A model generated the notes under the pieces. The model was not told where the DNA came from. It saw nothing but the letters and a program-made list of their open reading frames with translations, and did not search any database. DNA of 64,000 nt from assembly GCA_964632305.1 (NCBI GenBank), contig CAZWBR010000008.1, positions 35,477-99,476 on the forward strand. Direction: 5' to 3'. The position numbers and the translations under genes are program-made. This DNA comes from CAZWBR01 sp964632305. GTDB taxonomy: Bacteria; Bacteroidota; Bacteroidia; Bacteroidales; Prolixibacteraceae. Positions 53,135 to 62,746 of this stretch are shown here, one piece after another; the stretch's first letter is position 1, and each line of letters starts with the position of its first letter.

Positions 53135-55729
53135 ATGGAAACAACAGGTCTTAAATATTTGAAACATCCTCAAAACAGCGACCCGATCTGGCAAAAGATT
53201 ATCGTCGAATCAAACGTTCCGGAGGAATTATCCCCTTTACGGATGATCTCAAGAAATCTTTGGTGGGCCTGGAATGTCGAAGCCAAGGAGCTATTTGAAC
53301 AGATCGATCCGGAGCTATGGGAGGAGTGTCAGCACAATCCAATCATCTTGCTGGAACAGACCAGCCTCGAACGGTTCGATGAGCTTAAATCCGACGAAAC
53401 ATTTATCCTTAAAATGAAATCGGCGGAAGCTGGTTTGCGGAAATATCTGACGGAAAGGGAAAACCCACTCGGCCCCAAGATTGCCTATTTCAGCATGGAA
53501 TTTGGATTACATTCCAGCCTGAAAATCTACTCGGGTGGTCTGGGCGTCCTTGCCGGGGACTTCCTGAAAGAGGCCAGCGATTCCAAAGTCGATATGACGG
53601 GGATCGGACTGCTTTACCGCTACGGCTATTTCAAACAGGTGATCTCCAATAACGGGGAACAGTTGGCTCAATACGACCCGGAACATTTCTCCAAGCTCCC
53701 GATCCAACCGGTAATGGACGAAAACGGGGAATGGATTACCGTCTCTGTTGAGATGCCCGGACGTACGGTCTTTGTTCATGTCTGGTCGGTCAATGTGGGC
53801 AGTGTCAAGCTATACCTGCTCGACACCGATTTCGATGCCAACCAGGAATACGATCGTTTTATCACCCATCACCTCTACGGAGGAGATAACGAAAACCGAC
53901 TCAAACAGGAGATGGTTTTGGGACTCGGCGGGATCAGGGCACTGGAGAAAATTGGCGTTCAGGCAGATATATACCACTGCAACGAAGGTCATGCCGCCTT
54001 TATCGGTCTCGAAAGAATGGTTAACTATAAACAAAAAACCAATCTCTCCTTTGAAGAGGCCAAGGAGATGGTACGCGCCTCCAACCTTTTCACCACCCAT
54101 ACCCCGGTTCCTGCTGGCCATGACTCTTTCCCCGATGAACTTTTCCGCCTGTACATGGAAAAAATGTGCAATAAGCTTGAAATCTCAATGGAAGAGCTAT
54201 TCCTATTGGGAAAAGCTCAGGCCGCCGAAGAAAAGTTCAATATGAGCTATCTGGCCGCCAACCTGTCGCAGGAAATCAACGGGGTCAGCAAGCTTCATGG
54301 CGATGTAAGCAAAGAATTACTCTCTGAACTGTATAAAGGATTCCTTCCCGAAGAATTGGAGAATATCGGTTATGTCACCAACGGGGTTCACTACCCAACC
54401 TGGGTGGCCACCGAATGGAAGAATGTACACGAAAAATTTCTTAACCCTGAAGAGCTGGCCGAAGATATCCACGAATATGATGAAGACAGCGAAGTCAGGG
54501 CCTGGAGAAATATTTACAAGGTACAGGATAAGCTGATCTGGGAAACAAAATCCAGTCTTCGCGAACATCTGATTAACTTTATCAAACAACGGTTTGCAGA
54601 TACCCAGATCCAGAGGAATGAAAATCCAAAATATATCGCGGAAGCAACCTCAAAGCTGAATCCGAAAGCTTTAACCATTGGCTTTGCCCGCCGTTTTGCC
54701 ACCTATAAACGGGCCCATCTGCTGTTCCGCGATCTCGACCGACTGAACCGAATCGTCAATAATCCCGACCGTCCGGTCCAGTTCCTCTTTGCAGGGAAAG
54801 CACACCCCGCCGATAAGGCAGGTCAGGACCTGATCAAATTTATCATCGATATCTCCAAAAGGCCCGAATTCATCGGTAAGATCATGTTCATTCACAATTA
54901 CGACATGAATATCGGGAAAATCATGGTTCAGGGTTGCGATGTCTGGATGAATACCCCTACACGTCCGTTGGAGGCATCCGGAACATCCGGCGAAAAAGGG
55001 ATCATGAACGGAACGCTCCACTTCTCGGTCCTTGACGGATGGTGGGTCGAAGGCTACAAACAGGATGCCGGATGGGCTTTGCCGCTGGAACAATCGTTTG
55101 ATATCCAGGAATTGCAGGATGAGCTCGATGCGGAAGCTATCTACAGCATCCTCGAAAATGAGATCATCCCGGCTTATTATTACCGTAACGATAAAAATAT
55201 CCCGGTCCTTTGGGTCGACTTTATTAAGAATACTTTCGCGGAGGTTGTGCCTCAATTCACCACCAAACGAATGATGAAAGACTATTTCCAGCGTTTTTAC
55301 ATCCCTCAGTCCGGGAGAACTGAACGACTGAAAACCAACAACTATCAGCTTGCAAAGGAAATAGCCACCTGGAAAAACAAAGTTATGCAGGTATGGGATT
55401 CAATTGAAGTGGTCAAAGTACAATTGTCCGATAAATTTACCAATACCTACCGGATGGGACAGTCGTATCCTTCACGTCTGGTACTCGATATCAAAGGATT
55501 GGCTCCTGAGGAAATTGGTGTGGAGGTTATTGTTGGGACAGCCGACGATTATCCTCAGTTTGTGGAAAGCCACCAGCTAATCCCGGAAAAAGTAGAAAAC
55601 GGGCTTACTCATTACATGCTCGATCTGAAACTGACCAAGCCGGGTAGTTATAATTTCGGTCTGCGGATCTATCCCAAACACCCCGAATTACCCAACCGGC
55701 AAGATTTCAAATACCTTAAATGGGTTTAA
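53135..55729 (+). CDS. glgP: Alpha-glucan (glycogen) phosphorylase, GT35
   Basis: 864 residues. An N-terminal DUF3417 domain (MISRNLWWAWNVEAKELF...) marks the bacterial/archaeal short phosphorylase group. Catalytic motifs: EFGLHSSLKIYSGGLGVLAGD, CNEGHAAF, TTHTPVPAGHDSFP, YVTNGVHYPTWV, and the PLP-lysine block RPLEASGTSGEKGIMNGTLHFS. It releases glucose-1-phosphate from glycogen or maltodextrin. It closes the glycogen gene set and probably has its own promoter. A bidirectional terminator follows. Confidence 0.95.
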   Translation: METTGLKYLKHPQNSDPIWQKIIVESNVPEELSPLRMISRNLWWAWNVEAKELFEQIDPELWEECQHNPIILLEQTSLERFDELKSDETFILKMKSAEAGLRKYLTERENPLGPKIAYFSMEFGLHSSLKIYSGGLGVLAGDFLKEASDSKVDMTGIGLLYRYGYFKQVISNNGEQLAQYDPEHFSKLPIQPVMDENGEWITVSVEMPGRTVFVHVWSVNVGSVKLYLLDTDFDANQEYDRFITHHLYGGDNENRLKQEMVLGLGGIRALEKIGVQADIYHCNEGHAAFIGLERMVNYKQKTNLSFEEAKEMVRASNLFTTHTPVPAGHDSFPDELFRLYMEKMCNKLEISMEELFLLGKAQAAEEKFNMSYLAANLSQEINGVSKLHGDVSKELLSELYKGFLPEELENIGYVTNGVHYPTWVATEWKNVHEKFLNPEELAEDIHEYDEDSEVRAWRNIYKVQDKLIWETKSSLREHLINFIKQRFADTQIQRNENPKYIAEATSKLNPKALTIGFARRFATYKRAHLLFRDLDRLNRIVNNPDRPVQFLFAGKAHPADKAGQDLIKFIIDISKRPEFIGKIMFIHNYDMNIGKIMVQGCDVWMNTPTRPLEASGTSGEKGIMNGTLHFSVLDGWWVEGYKQDAGWALPLEQSFDIQELQDELDAEAIYSILENEIIPAYYYRNDKNIPVLWVDFIKNTFAEVVPQFTTKRMMKDYFQRFYIPQSGRTERLKTNNYQLAKEIATWKNKVMQVWDSIEVVKVQLSDKFTNTYRMGQSYPSRLVLDIKGLAPEEIGVEVIVGTADDYPQFVESHQLIPEKVENGLTHYMLDLKLTKPGSYNFGLRIYPKHPELPNRQDFKYLKWV

Positions 55730-55752
55730 GGAGCAGCTCCTTTTATTGTTTT

Positions 55753-55791
55753 ACCAATGCCATTTGGAGATCCAATCTAAATGGCATTGGT
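55753..55791. terminator. Bidirectional terminator between glgP and the LytTR gene
   Basis: A 13-bp perfect stem (55753-55765 with 55779-55791, ACCAATGCCATTT/AAATGGCATTGGT) around a 13-nt loop, followed by TTCTTTT on the plus strand and preceded by TTTTATTGTTTT. It lies between two converging genes. Confidence 0.8.
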
Positions 55792-55803
55792 TCTTTTAGT
55801 ACC

Positions 55804-56559
55804 CTAAAGCCGATTGTATAGAATCTTATTAAGAAGCTCTTCTTTATGCTTGGGCGAAACTTTCAGCATCTCACCGGTCTTTAGCTCAACCATCCCGCCA
55901 TTCGACTTTAGATACCTCACTACATTGACAATATTGACCAGATGGCTCCGGTGTATCCTCACAAAACCAAGCGGAACCAGTAAATTTTCAAACTCCAGTA
56001 AAGTACGGCTGACAACCTTCTCTTCTCCATTACGGAAAATAATCCTGGTATAATTTCTCTGACCCTCACACCGTACAATATCCTCCACCCTGATAATCGC
56101 GAACCCATTCTGCTCCGGCAAAGCAATCGTCTTCGGACCTTCTTCAACTGGCGTTAGAAAACTATCTTTCAGTGTTTTCACCGCCACTTTACTCTCGATT
56201 TTCTGAATTTGGGGTATACGCGAAATAGCCTTCGTCAATTCATCCACATTTAACGGTTTCACGATATAGTCGAAGGCTGAATATTTGAAAGCCTTGATCG
56301 CATATTCACTGTAAGCAGTAATAAAAATGATCTTGAAGTCAACCTTCCGGACCTTGTCCAAAAGATCGAAACCTGTTCCATCGGGAAGGCTGATATCCAG
56401 CAACACCAATTCAGGATTGGTCTGCTCTATGACTTTTATCCCTTCCTCTACCGATCCGGCCTCTCCGATTAGCTCGATATTTTCAAGAAACTTTTCGAGC
56501 ATCTCCCTCAAAATCATCCTTGAAACATAGTCATCATCAATAATTACAGTCTTTAGCAT
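55804..56559 (-). CDS. LytTR-family response regulator
   Basis: 251 residues from the ATG at 56559; a TTG at 56574 is an alternative start. The receiver domain (1 to about 120) has the acidic pocket VIIDDD, phosphorylation Asp in LVLLDISLPDGTGF, and DYIVKP with the conserved Lys. The C-terminal LytTR DNA-binding domain (about 150-250) has IALPEQNGFAIIRVEDIVRCEG and FVRIHRSHLVNI. It should bind DNA when phosphorylated by a sensor kinase. No kinase gene is adjacent, so it is an orphan here. Confidence 0.93.
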   Translation of the reverse strand: MLKTVIIDDDYVSRMILREMLEKFLENIELIGEAGSVEEGIKVIEQTNPELVLLDISLPDGTGFDLLDKVRKVDFKIIFITAYSEYAIKAFKYSAFDYIVKPLNVDELTKAISRIPQIQKIESKVAVKTLKDSFLTPVEEGPKTIALPEQNGFAIIRVEDIVRCEGQRNYTRIIFRNGEEKVVSRTLLEFENLLVPLGFVRIHRSHLVNIVNVVRYLKSNGGMVELKTGEMLKVSPKHKEELLNKILYNRL

Positions 56560-56709
56560 AGCATCCGGTTTCAATCTATCCTGTTATTCCTTGTTAATCA
56601 CGTCATTCAACAGTACGGTGAAATAAAACATTTCAGGCACCGTTATGTACCTATTAACAATCTTGTATGAAAAATGATTTGTTAGTTCAAACTTTTTTTC
56701 AAAATCAGC

Positions 56710-56717
56710 CAAAGATA
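56710..56717 (-). promoter_or_regulatory. Possible promoter for the LytTR gene
   Basis: TATCTTTG on the minus strand, an exact TAnnTTTG match, about 150 bp upstream of the ATG in the 308-bp divergent gap with tsaB. No other feature was seen in that gap. Confidence 0.35.
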
Positions 56718-56867
56718 CAAAATTTCAAATGACCATAAATATCTATATTAAAGATCACAGTGAGCCTCAACCTGATTGAGGCCTCTGTTTGTCAACCACT
56801 TTGCAGATAATACCGCCCCAATGCTCGATAATCTCCGATAAAATTGCCATATTTGCGAAAAAAGCAG

Positions 56868-57593
56868 ATGGCGACCATTTTAAATATTGACACCTCTACC
56901 GAAGTATGTTCTGTTGCCCTTTCTGTTGACGGGAAAACGGTACAGGTTCGCGAAGACCATTCCGGGAAAAACCATGCCCTGCAATTAACCTCTTTTATTG
57001 AGGAGGTTCTCTCTTCACAGGATATCACGATCAAAGAGCTCCGGGCGGTGGCCGTATCAGGCGGACCCGGATCATATACCGGTTTGCGGATCGGGGTCTC
57101 AACAGCCAAAGGGATCTGTTTTGCCTCGGGGCTTCCCCTTATTGCCATCCCTTCCCTCGAATCAATGGCCGGATACGTCTCTTCCAACTGCCGCGACCTG
57201 GAACTGACGGTCGATGAAAACGCCCTCTTCTGCCCGATGATCGATGCCCGCAGAATGGAAGTCTATAGCGCCCTCTACAATATCAACGGAGATCAGATCA
57301 GGAGAATTCAGGCCGATGTCATCGAAACCCAATCTTTCAGCGATTATCTCAAAGCCGGGAAGATCGTCTTCTTCGGGAACGGCGCCAATAAGTGCCGTCA
57401 CACCATCACCCATCCCAATGCCCTGTTCCTCGACGGAATATACACCTCGGCTTGTCATATGTCGGCTTTAGCCGAAAAAGCCTTCAATGCAGGGCATTTT
57501 GTCGATGTGGCCTATTATGAGCCTTTCTACCTGAAGGATTTCATCGCGACTGTTCCAACTAAAAACATCTTTCATTCCAGCTCCGACCATTAA
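56868..57593 (+). CDS. tsaB: tRNA threonylcarbamoyladenosine protein TsaB
   Basis: 241 residues from the ATG at 56868 (MATILNIDTSTEVCSVAL); a TTG-initiated extension to 56844 is rejected. The actin-like ATPase fold is shown by NIDTSTEVCSVALS and VSGGPGSYTGLRIGVSTAKG, followed by PMIDARRMEVYSALY. It forms the TsaBDE complex that makes the t6A base of tRNAs. 36 bp before a glycosyltransferase gene. Confidence 0.93.
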   Translation: MATILNIDTSTEVCSVALSVDGKTVQVREDHSGKNHALQLTSFIEEVLSSQDITIKELRAVAVSGGPGSYTGLRIGVSTAKGICFASGLPLIAIPSLESMAGYVSSNCRDLELTVDENALFCPMIDARRMEVYSALYNINGDQIRRIQADVIETQSFSDYLKAGKIVFFGNGANKCRHTITHPNALFLDGIYTSACHMSALAEKAFNAGHFVDVAYYEPFYLKDFIATVPTKNIFHSSSDH

Positions 57594-57629
57594 CAGCGGC
57601 CCCCTCCTCTCAACCGTAATCCTCATCCG

Positions 57630-58934
57630 ATGAAAAAAGTACTGATCATCACTTACTATTGGCCCCCGAGCGGAGGAGCAGGGGTACAGCGCTGGCTGAA
57701 GTTCTCCAAATATCTCCCTGAATTCGGATGGGAGCCGGTTATCCTTACTGTTGATGAGCAACTCGCTTCCTACGCGCAAATCGATAACTCCCTTCAAAAG
57801 GAGGTGAGCCCGGAGCTTCTGGTTATCCGAACGAAGACCTTCGAACCCTATAACCTTTACAAAAAGATAAGTTCGAAAAAGGAAATCCCCTATGGCGGCT
57901 TTTCCAACGAGAAGGAGATCTCCTTCACCGAACGGCTCTCCCGCTTCATCCGGGGCAACCTCTTCATCCCCGATCCGCGGCTTGGATGGAAAAAATACGC
58001 GGTAAAAAACGCGCTGAAACTAATCGACGAACAAAACATAGAAGTGGTCATTACCACCGGGCCTCCCCACTCCACCCACCTGATCGGCCATGCCCTGAAA
58101 AAGAAGAGACCCGTAAAATGGATCGCCGATTTCCGCGATCCCTGGACCGATATTTACTACTACAACAGCCTGTATCACTCGGCACTGGCCAAATGGATCG
58201 ACCGGAAACTGGAAGAAAAAGTGTTAAGCGCCAGCGATCACATCATCACGGTGAGCCACGCCCTGAAAGATTTGCTGGCGAAAAAAACCCGGCAACCGCT
58301 TCACGGGAAGATCAGCGTGATAACCAATGGCTTCGATTCTGCCGATTTTCAGGACATCAACCCCGTTCCGGCGGAGAAATTTACCATCACCTATACCGGG
58401 ACCATCTCGAAGAGTTACCGGATCGAAGGGTTCATCGGGGCCTTGGCGCTGTTGCCCCAGGAGATCAAAAACAGAATACTGATCCGCTTCGTCGGTAATG
58501 TTCCCAACGATATTATTGACCTGTTCCGGCAGAACAATCTGTCCGGCCAACTCGAGCTGATCGGCTATGTCCCTCATCACGAAGCCATCAACTATATGGC
58601 CGGGGCCTCGCTGCTGCTGATGGCCATTCCCGATGTCCCCGACAACAAGGTCATCATTACCGGCAAGTTTTTCGAATACCTCGCCGCCAAAAGACCAATC
58701 CTTGTCATTGGACCAAAAGGGGGCGATGTTGAACGAATCCTCGAATCGACCAAATCAGGCGCTTTAGCCGGCTACGCCGAGGTCGAAAAAATGAAAGAAA
58801 TTCTGATCGAATATTACCTGCACTTCTCAGAAAAAGGGTGTAAATTTATAGATGATTCATTAGCGACGGATCTTTTTTCAAGAAAGAATCTGACCGCTGA
58901 ATTAACTAAAACCCTAAACTCCATCTCACTATGA
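57630..58934 (+). CDS. Glycosyltransferase family 4
   Basis: 434 residues. N-terminal VLIITYYWPPSGGAGVQRWLKFSKYLPEFGW and IADFRDPW are typical of a polysaccharide-cluster GT4 branch; VITNGFDSADF, FTITYTGTISKSYRIEGFI and KFFEYLAAKRPILVIG form the C-terminal donor domain. It probably adds one sugar of the diacetamido-uronic-acid-containing glycan. Its stop overlaps the next start (ATGA). GC-richer than the glycosyltransferases of the first cluster. Confidence 0.9.
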   Translation: MKKVLIITYYWPPSGGAGVQRWLKFSKYLPEFGWEPVILTVDEQLASYAQIDNSLQKEVSPELLVIRTKTFEPYNLYKKISSKKEIPYGGFSNEKEISFTERLSRFIRGNLFIPDPRLGWKKYAVKNALKLIDEQNIEVVITTGPPHSTHLIGHALKKKRPVKWIADFRDPWTDIYYYNSLYHSALAKWIDRKLEEKVLSASDHIITVSHALKDLLAKKTRQPLHGKISVITNGFDSADFQDINPVPAEKFTITYTGTISKSYRIEGFIGALALLPQEIKNRILIRFVGNVPNDIIDLFRQNNLSGQLELIGYVPHHEAINYMAGASLLLMAIPDVPDNKVIITGKFFEYLAAKRPILVIGPKGGDVERILESTKSGALAGYAEVEKMKEILIEYYLHFSEKGCKFIDDSLATDLFSRKNLTAELTKTLNSISL

Positions 58935-60007
58935 AAACGATAGTAACGATAATCGGTGCCAGGCCTCAGTTTGTAAAAGCAGCCGTCGTCAGTCGTGCCC
59001 TTAAACATGCCGGGCTCCGCGAGATCATCGTTCATACAGGTCAGCATTTCGATAAAAACATGTCGGATCTCTTTTTCGAAGAGATGCAGATCCCGGTACC
59101 CGATTATAACTTAAACATCTGCAACCTGAGCCATGGCGCCATGACCGGACGGATGATGGAAGCTATTGAAGCCGTACTGATCCGCGAGAAACCCGATACG
59201 GTACTGGTCTACGGAGATACCAACTCAACATTGGCCGGCGCTCTGGCCGCGGCCAAACTCAATATACCCATCGGGCATGTCGAAGCGGGCCTCCGCTCCT
59301 TCAATATGAAAATGCCCGAGGAAATCAACCGCATCCTCACCGATCGCATCTCTTCCGTCCTTTTCTGCCCGACGGATACCGCCGTAAAAAACCTTGAGCA
59401 GGAAGGTTTTGACCATCTCGGTTGCACCATCATTAAAAACGGCGATGTCATGCAGGACGCGGCCCGTTTCTATTCCGCGGTCTCCGAAGAAAAATCCTCC
59501 ATCCTGAATACGATAGGGCTTAACTCCCATCCTTTCGCCCTGGTGACCCTTCACCGGCAGGAGAATACCGATGATCTTGAAAAACTCAAAAATATCATCA
59601 GCGCCCTCAACGAGATCCATAAAGAATGCCGCATCGTCTTACCGCTGCATCCCCGCACCAGAATCGTGATGCAGAAACACGGGCTCTCCGCTTCTTTCGA
59701 AACGATCGACCCTGTTGGGTATCTCGACATGATTAAACTTCTAAAGAACTGCCGGTTAGTATTAACCGACAGCGGCGGCCTGCAAAAAGAGGCCTTCTTT
59801 TTCGGGAAACATTGTATTACCCTCCGCGAAGAGACCGAATGGACCGAACTGGTCGAGCATGGCTATAATATACTGGCCGGAAGCAATATCGGAAAGATCA
59901 TGGCCGGATTCAGGACAATGCGATCCCGAAAATCGGATTTTACAAAAGATCTTTACGGCAATGGCAAGGCTTCAGAAATTATTGCAAATGTTTTGACAAA
60001 TTTGTAA
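58931..60007 (+). CDS. UDP-GlcNAc-type 2-epimerase (WecB/WbpI family)
   Basis: 358 residues. VTIIGARPQFVKAAVVSRAL, VHTGQHFDKNMSDLFFEEM, VLVYGDTNSTLAGALAA, HVEAGLRSFN, MPEEINRILTD and VTLHRQEN match the non-hydrolysing 2-epimerase family. The neighbours make a 2,3-diacetamido-hexuronic acid, so it is probably WbpI/WlbD-like, converting UDP-GlcNAc(3NAc)A to the manno form, rather than plain WecB. Sequence alone does not separate these two with certainty. Confidence 0.85.
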   Translation: MKTIVTIIGARPQFVKAAVVSRALKHAGLREIIVHTGQHFDKNMSDLFFEEMQIPVPDYNLNICNLSHGAMTGRMMEAIEAVLIREKPDTVLVYGDTNSTLAGALAAAKLNIPIGHVEAGLRSFNMKMPEEINRILTDRISSVLFCPTDTAVKNLEQEGFDHLGCTIIKNGDVMQDAARFYSAVSEEKSSILNTIGLNSHPFALVTLHRQENTDDLEKLKNIISALNEIHKECRIVLPLHPRTRIVMQKHGLSASFETIDPVGYLDMIKLLKNCRLVLTDSGGLQKEAFFFGKHCITLREETEWTELVEHGYNILAGSNIGKIMAGFRTMRSRKSDFTKDLYGNGKASEIIANVLTNL

Positions 60008-60056
60008 TTTATGATGATTAAACCTTCAATTGTCAAATAACTTTAAGACGAGTAGC

Positions 60057-61178
60057 ATGATCAGTATGGTCGACCTTAAAGGTCAGTACGAAAAAATAAA
60101 GTCCGAAGTCGATCGGTCTATCCAGGAAGTGATTGATTCCACTGCCTTTATCAACGGTCAGCCGGTCAATCTGTTTGCCAAAGAACTCTCCGAATATACC
60201 GGATCGGACCATGTCATTCCCTGTGCCAACGGTACCGACGCCTTACAGATCTCCTATATGGCCTTAGGGTTGAAACCCGGCGATGAGGTGATTATGCCCC
60301 CCTTCAATTATGTTGCCTCCGCCGAGGCGGCCGCTCTCCTGGGGTTAAAACCCGTGTTTGCCGATGTCCGGGCCGACTCATTCAACATAGACGAGGAGCT
60401 GATCGAAGCCCGCATCACCCCCAAAACCAAGGCCATCGTGGCCGTTCACCTGTTCGGACAAGCGGCCAATCTGGAGCCCATACTGGCTATTGCCGAAAAA
60501 CACGGCCTCTTTGTCATCGAAGATAACGCCCAGTCGCTGGGCTGCGAGATAATCCTTCCCGACGGGCAGAAACGAAAAACCGCGACCATCGGCCATATCA
60601 ACATCAATTCATTCTTTCCGACCAAGAACTTAGGCTGCTTTGGCGATGGGGGCTCCATACACACCAACGACCCGCTGCTGGCCGAAAAAGCGGAAATGAT
60701 CGCCCGACACGGCCAGAAACAAAAATACTCCTACGATTCCATCGGGTGCAATTCGCGGCTCGACACCCTGCAAGCAGCCATCCTGAGGGTAAAACTGGGC
60801 CATATCGATGAATATATCAGGGCGCGCCAAAAAGCTGCGGAGACTTATGACCGCTTACTGGCCGGTCACAACACAATCGTGTTGCCCCAAAGAGTCGCCT
60901 GGTCCACCCACACCTTCAACCAGTATATCATCCGGATCCCCAATCGTGACCGGGTTAGTGAAGAACTGAAGAGATCAGGGGTCCCGACAATGGTCTATTA
61001 CCCCTCCCCGCTTCACCTGCAAAAGGCCTATCAACCTTTTGGCTATCGGGCCGGGGATTTCCCCGTGGCCGAAAAATTATGCCCTGAGGTGTTGGCGCTG
61101 CCGATCCATACCGAATTAACGGACGAACAACAGGAACATATCGCGGAACAACTAATCAAAGCCCTGAAAACGCTATGA
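60057..61178 (+). CDS. WbpE/WlbC-like UDP-3-keto-sugar aminotransferase (DegT family)
   Basis: 373 residues from the ATG at 60057 (MISMVDLKGQYEKI); a TTG-started longer form from 60030 is unlikely. The PLP-lysine block NSFFPTKNLGCFGDGGSI and VIEDNAQSLG match WlbC/WbpE closely. It aminates C3 of UDP-3-keto-GlcNAcA. The stop overlaps the acetyltransferase start by 4 bp (ATGA). Confidence 0.92.
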   Translation: MISMVDLKGQYEKIKSEVDRSIQEVIDSTAFINGQPVNLFAKELSEYTGSDHVIPCANGTDALQISYMALGLKPGDEVIMPPFNYVASAEAAALLGLKPVFADVRADSFNIDEELIEARITPKTKAIVAVHLFGQAANLEPILAIAEKHGLFVIEDNAQSLGCEIILPDGQKRKTATIGHININSFFPTKNLGCFGDGGSIHTNDPLLAEKAEMIARHGQKQKYSYDSIGCNSRLDTLQAAILRVKLGHIDEYIRARQKAAETYDRLLAGHNTIVLPQRVAWSTHTFNQYIIRIPNRDRVSEELKRSGVPTMVYYPSPLHLQKAYQPFGYRAGDFPVAEKLCPEVLALPIHTELTDEQQEHIAEQLIKALKTL

Positions 61179-61753
61179 CAAACTACTTTGCCCATCCGAC
61201 AGCCGTGATCGACGAGAAGTGCGAAATCGGCGAAGCCACCAGGATATGGCATTTCAGCCATATCATGAGCGGCTGTACAATCGGTCCGCGTTGCAATATC
61301 GGTCAGAACGTGGTGGTCTCGCCCAAGGTCGTTCTTGGCGAAAATGTCAAGGTGCAGAACAATGTCTCGATCTACACCGGCGTCATTTGCGAGGACGACG
61401 TGTTTCTCGGCCCTTCGATGGTCTTCACCAACGTGATCAATCCCCGAAGCGCGATCATCCGCAAGGATGAATACCGGCAAACGCTGGTCCGCAAAGGGGC
61501 TTCCATCGGGGCCAACGCCACCATCATCTGCGGGATCGAGATCGGAGCCTACGCGATGATCGGGGCCGGCGCTGTCGTGACCAAAAATGTGAAACCCTTT
61601 GCCCTGGTTTACGGAAACCCCTCAGCCCAGCACGGCTGGGTCAGCGAATACGGCCATCGGCTGATATTCGACGAGCGGGGATTTGCCGTTTGCCCCGAAA
61701 GCGGCGATATGTATAAATTAGAAAACGGAACAGTCGAAAAAATATTACCATAA
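61175..61753 (+). CDS. WbpD/WlbB-like sugar N-acetyltransferase
   Basis: 192 residues. A left-handed beta-helix of hexapeptide repeats (IGEATRIWHFSHIMSGCTIG onwards), with EDDVFLGPSMVFTNVINPRS and EYRQTLVRKGASIGANATII, the highly conserved WlbB/WbpD segments. It acetylates the 3-amino group of UDP-GlcNAc(3NH2)A. It overlaps both neighbours by a few bases, indicating tight translational coupling. Confidence 0.93.
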   Translation: MTNYFAHPTAVIDEKCEIGEATRIWHFSHIMSGCTIGPRCNIGQNVVVSPKVVLGENVKVQNNVSIYTGVICEDDVFLGPSMVFTNVINPRSAIIRKDEYRQTLVRKGASIGANATIICGIEIGAYAMIGAGAVVTKNVKPFALVYGNPSAQHGWVSEYGHRLIFDERGFAVCPESGDMYKLENGTVEKILP

Positions 61754-62727
61754 TGAAAAATTTTGCTCTTATCGGGGCGGCCGGCTACATCGCCCCACGA
61801 CACATGAAAGCGATTAATGACACCGGGAATAACCTCGTGGCCGCCTACGACCCTTACGATGGCGTTGGCGTGATCGACCGTTTTTTCCCCGACGCTAAAT
61901 TCTTTGTCGAATTCGAACGCTTCGACCGCTTTATCGAGAAACTGAAGTACGAAGATGGTTTTTCGCTCGATTATATCAGCATCACCACCCCCAACTACCT
62001 GCACGACGCCCATATCCGTGCGGCCTTGCGCAGGGGCGCCGACGCGATATGTGAAAAACCGCTGGTGCTCAATCCCTGGAATATCGACGCCCTCGAACGG
62101 GTGGCCGAAGATACCGGACATAAAATCTATACCATCCTCCAGCTCAGGCTTCACCCGGTGATCATGGAGCTGAAGGAACGGATCAGTAAAGCCCCTGCCG
62201 GGAAGATCTTCGACGTCGATCTGACCTATATCACCTCGCGGGGAAATTGGTACTATACCTCCTGGAAAGGCGATATCTCCAAATCGGGGGGCATTGCCAC
62301 CAATATCGGGATCCATTTCTTCGACATGCTCACCTGGATCTTCGGCGATGTGAAAGAGAACATCGTCCATGTCCACTCCCACGACCGGGCGGCAGGATTT
62401 CTGCAGCTCGAAAAAGCCCGTGTCCGCTGGTTCCTCAGCATCAACAGCGACGTACTGCCCGACGAAATCAAAGCCAAGGGGCAAACCACTTACCGCAGCA
62501 TCACCATTGAAGGAGAGGAACTCGAATTCAGCGAAGGGTTCACCGACCTCCATACCCGCAGTTACGAAGAGATACTCAGCGGTAACGGCTTCGAAATCGA
62601 ACAGTCGCGCCGTTCCATCGAGATCGTCCACTCCATCCGTAACCAGGCGCCGCTGGGACTGAAGGGCGACTATCACCCCTTCGCGCAGAAGGAACAAGCG
62701 CCACACCCTTTCTTACGTTTGGATTAA
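61753..62727 (+). CDS. WbpB/WlbA-like UDP-GlcNAcA 3-dehydrogenase (Gfo/Idh/MocA)
   Basis: 324 residues. NAD-binding FALIGAAGYIAPRHMKAI, the SITTPNYLHDAHIRAAL and ICEKPLVLN motifs, LQLRLHP, and the WKGDISKSGGIATNIGIHFFDMLTWIFGD block match WlbA/WbpB. It oxidises the 3-OH of UDP-GlcNAcA, the first step of the 2,3-diacetamido pathway. Its ATG overlaps the acetyltransferase stop (TAATG). The UDP-GlcNAc 6-dehydrogenase (WbpA) that makes its substrate is not in this cluster. Confidence 0.94.
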   Translation: MKNFALIGAAGYIAPRHMKAINDTGNNLVAAYDPYDGVGVIDRFFPDAKFFVEFERFDRFIEKLKYEDGFSLDYISITTPNYLHDAHIRAALRRGADAICEKPLVLNPWNIDALERVAEDTGHKIYTILQLRLHPVIMELKERISKAPAGKIFDVDLTYITSRGNWYYTSWKGDISKSGGIATNIGIHFFDMLTWIFGDVKENIVHVHSHDRAAGFLQLEKARVRWFLSINSDVLPDEIKAKGQTTYRSITIEGEELEFSEGFTDLHTRSYEEILSGNGFEIEQSRRSIEIVHSIRNQAPLGLKGDYHPFAQKEQAPHPFLRLD

Positions 62728-62746
62728 AACACTTCAATAGTCGGGC

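Noticed and set aside
61609..62706. Minus-strand frame of 365 codons
   Set aside because: Antisense to the WbpB-like gene; Asp/Gly/Val-rich with no family motif.
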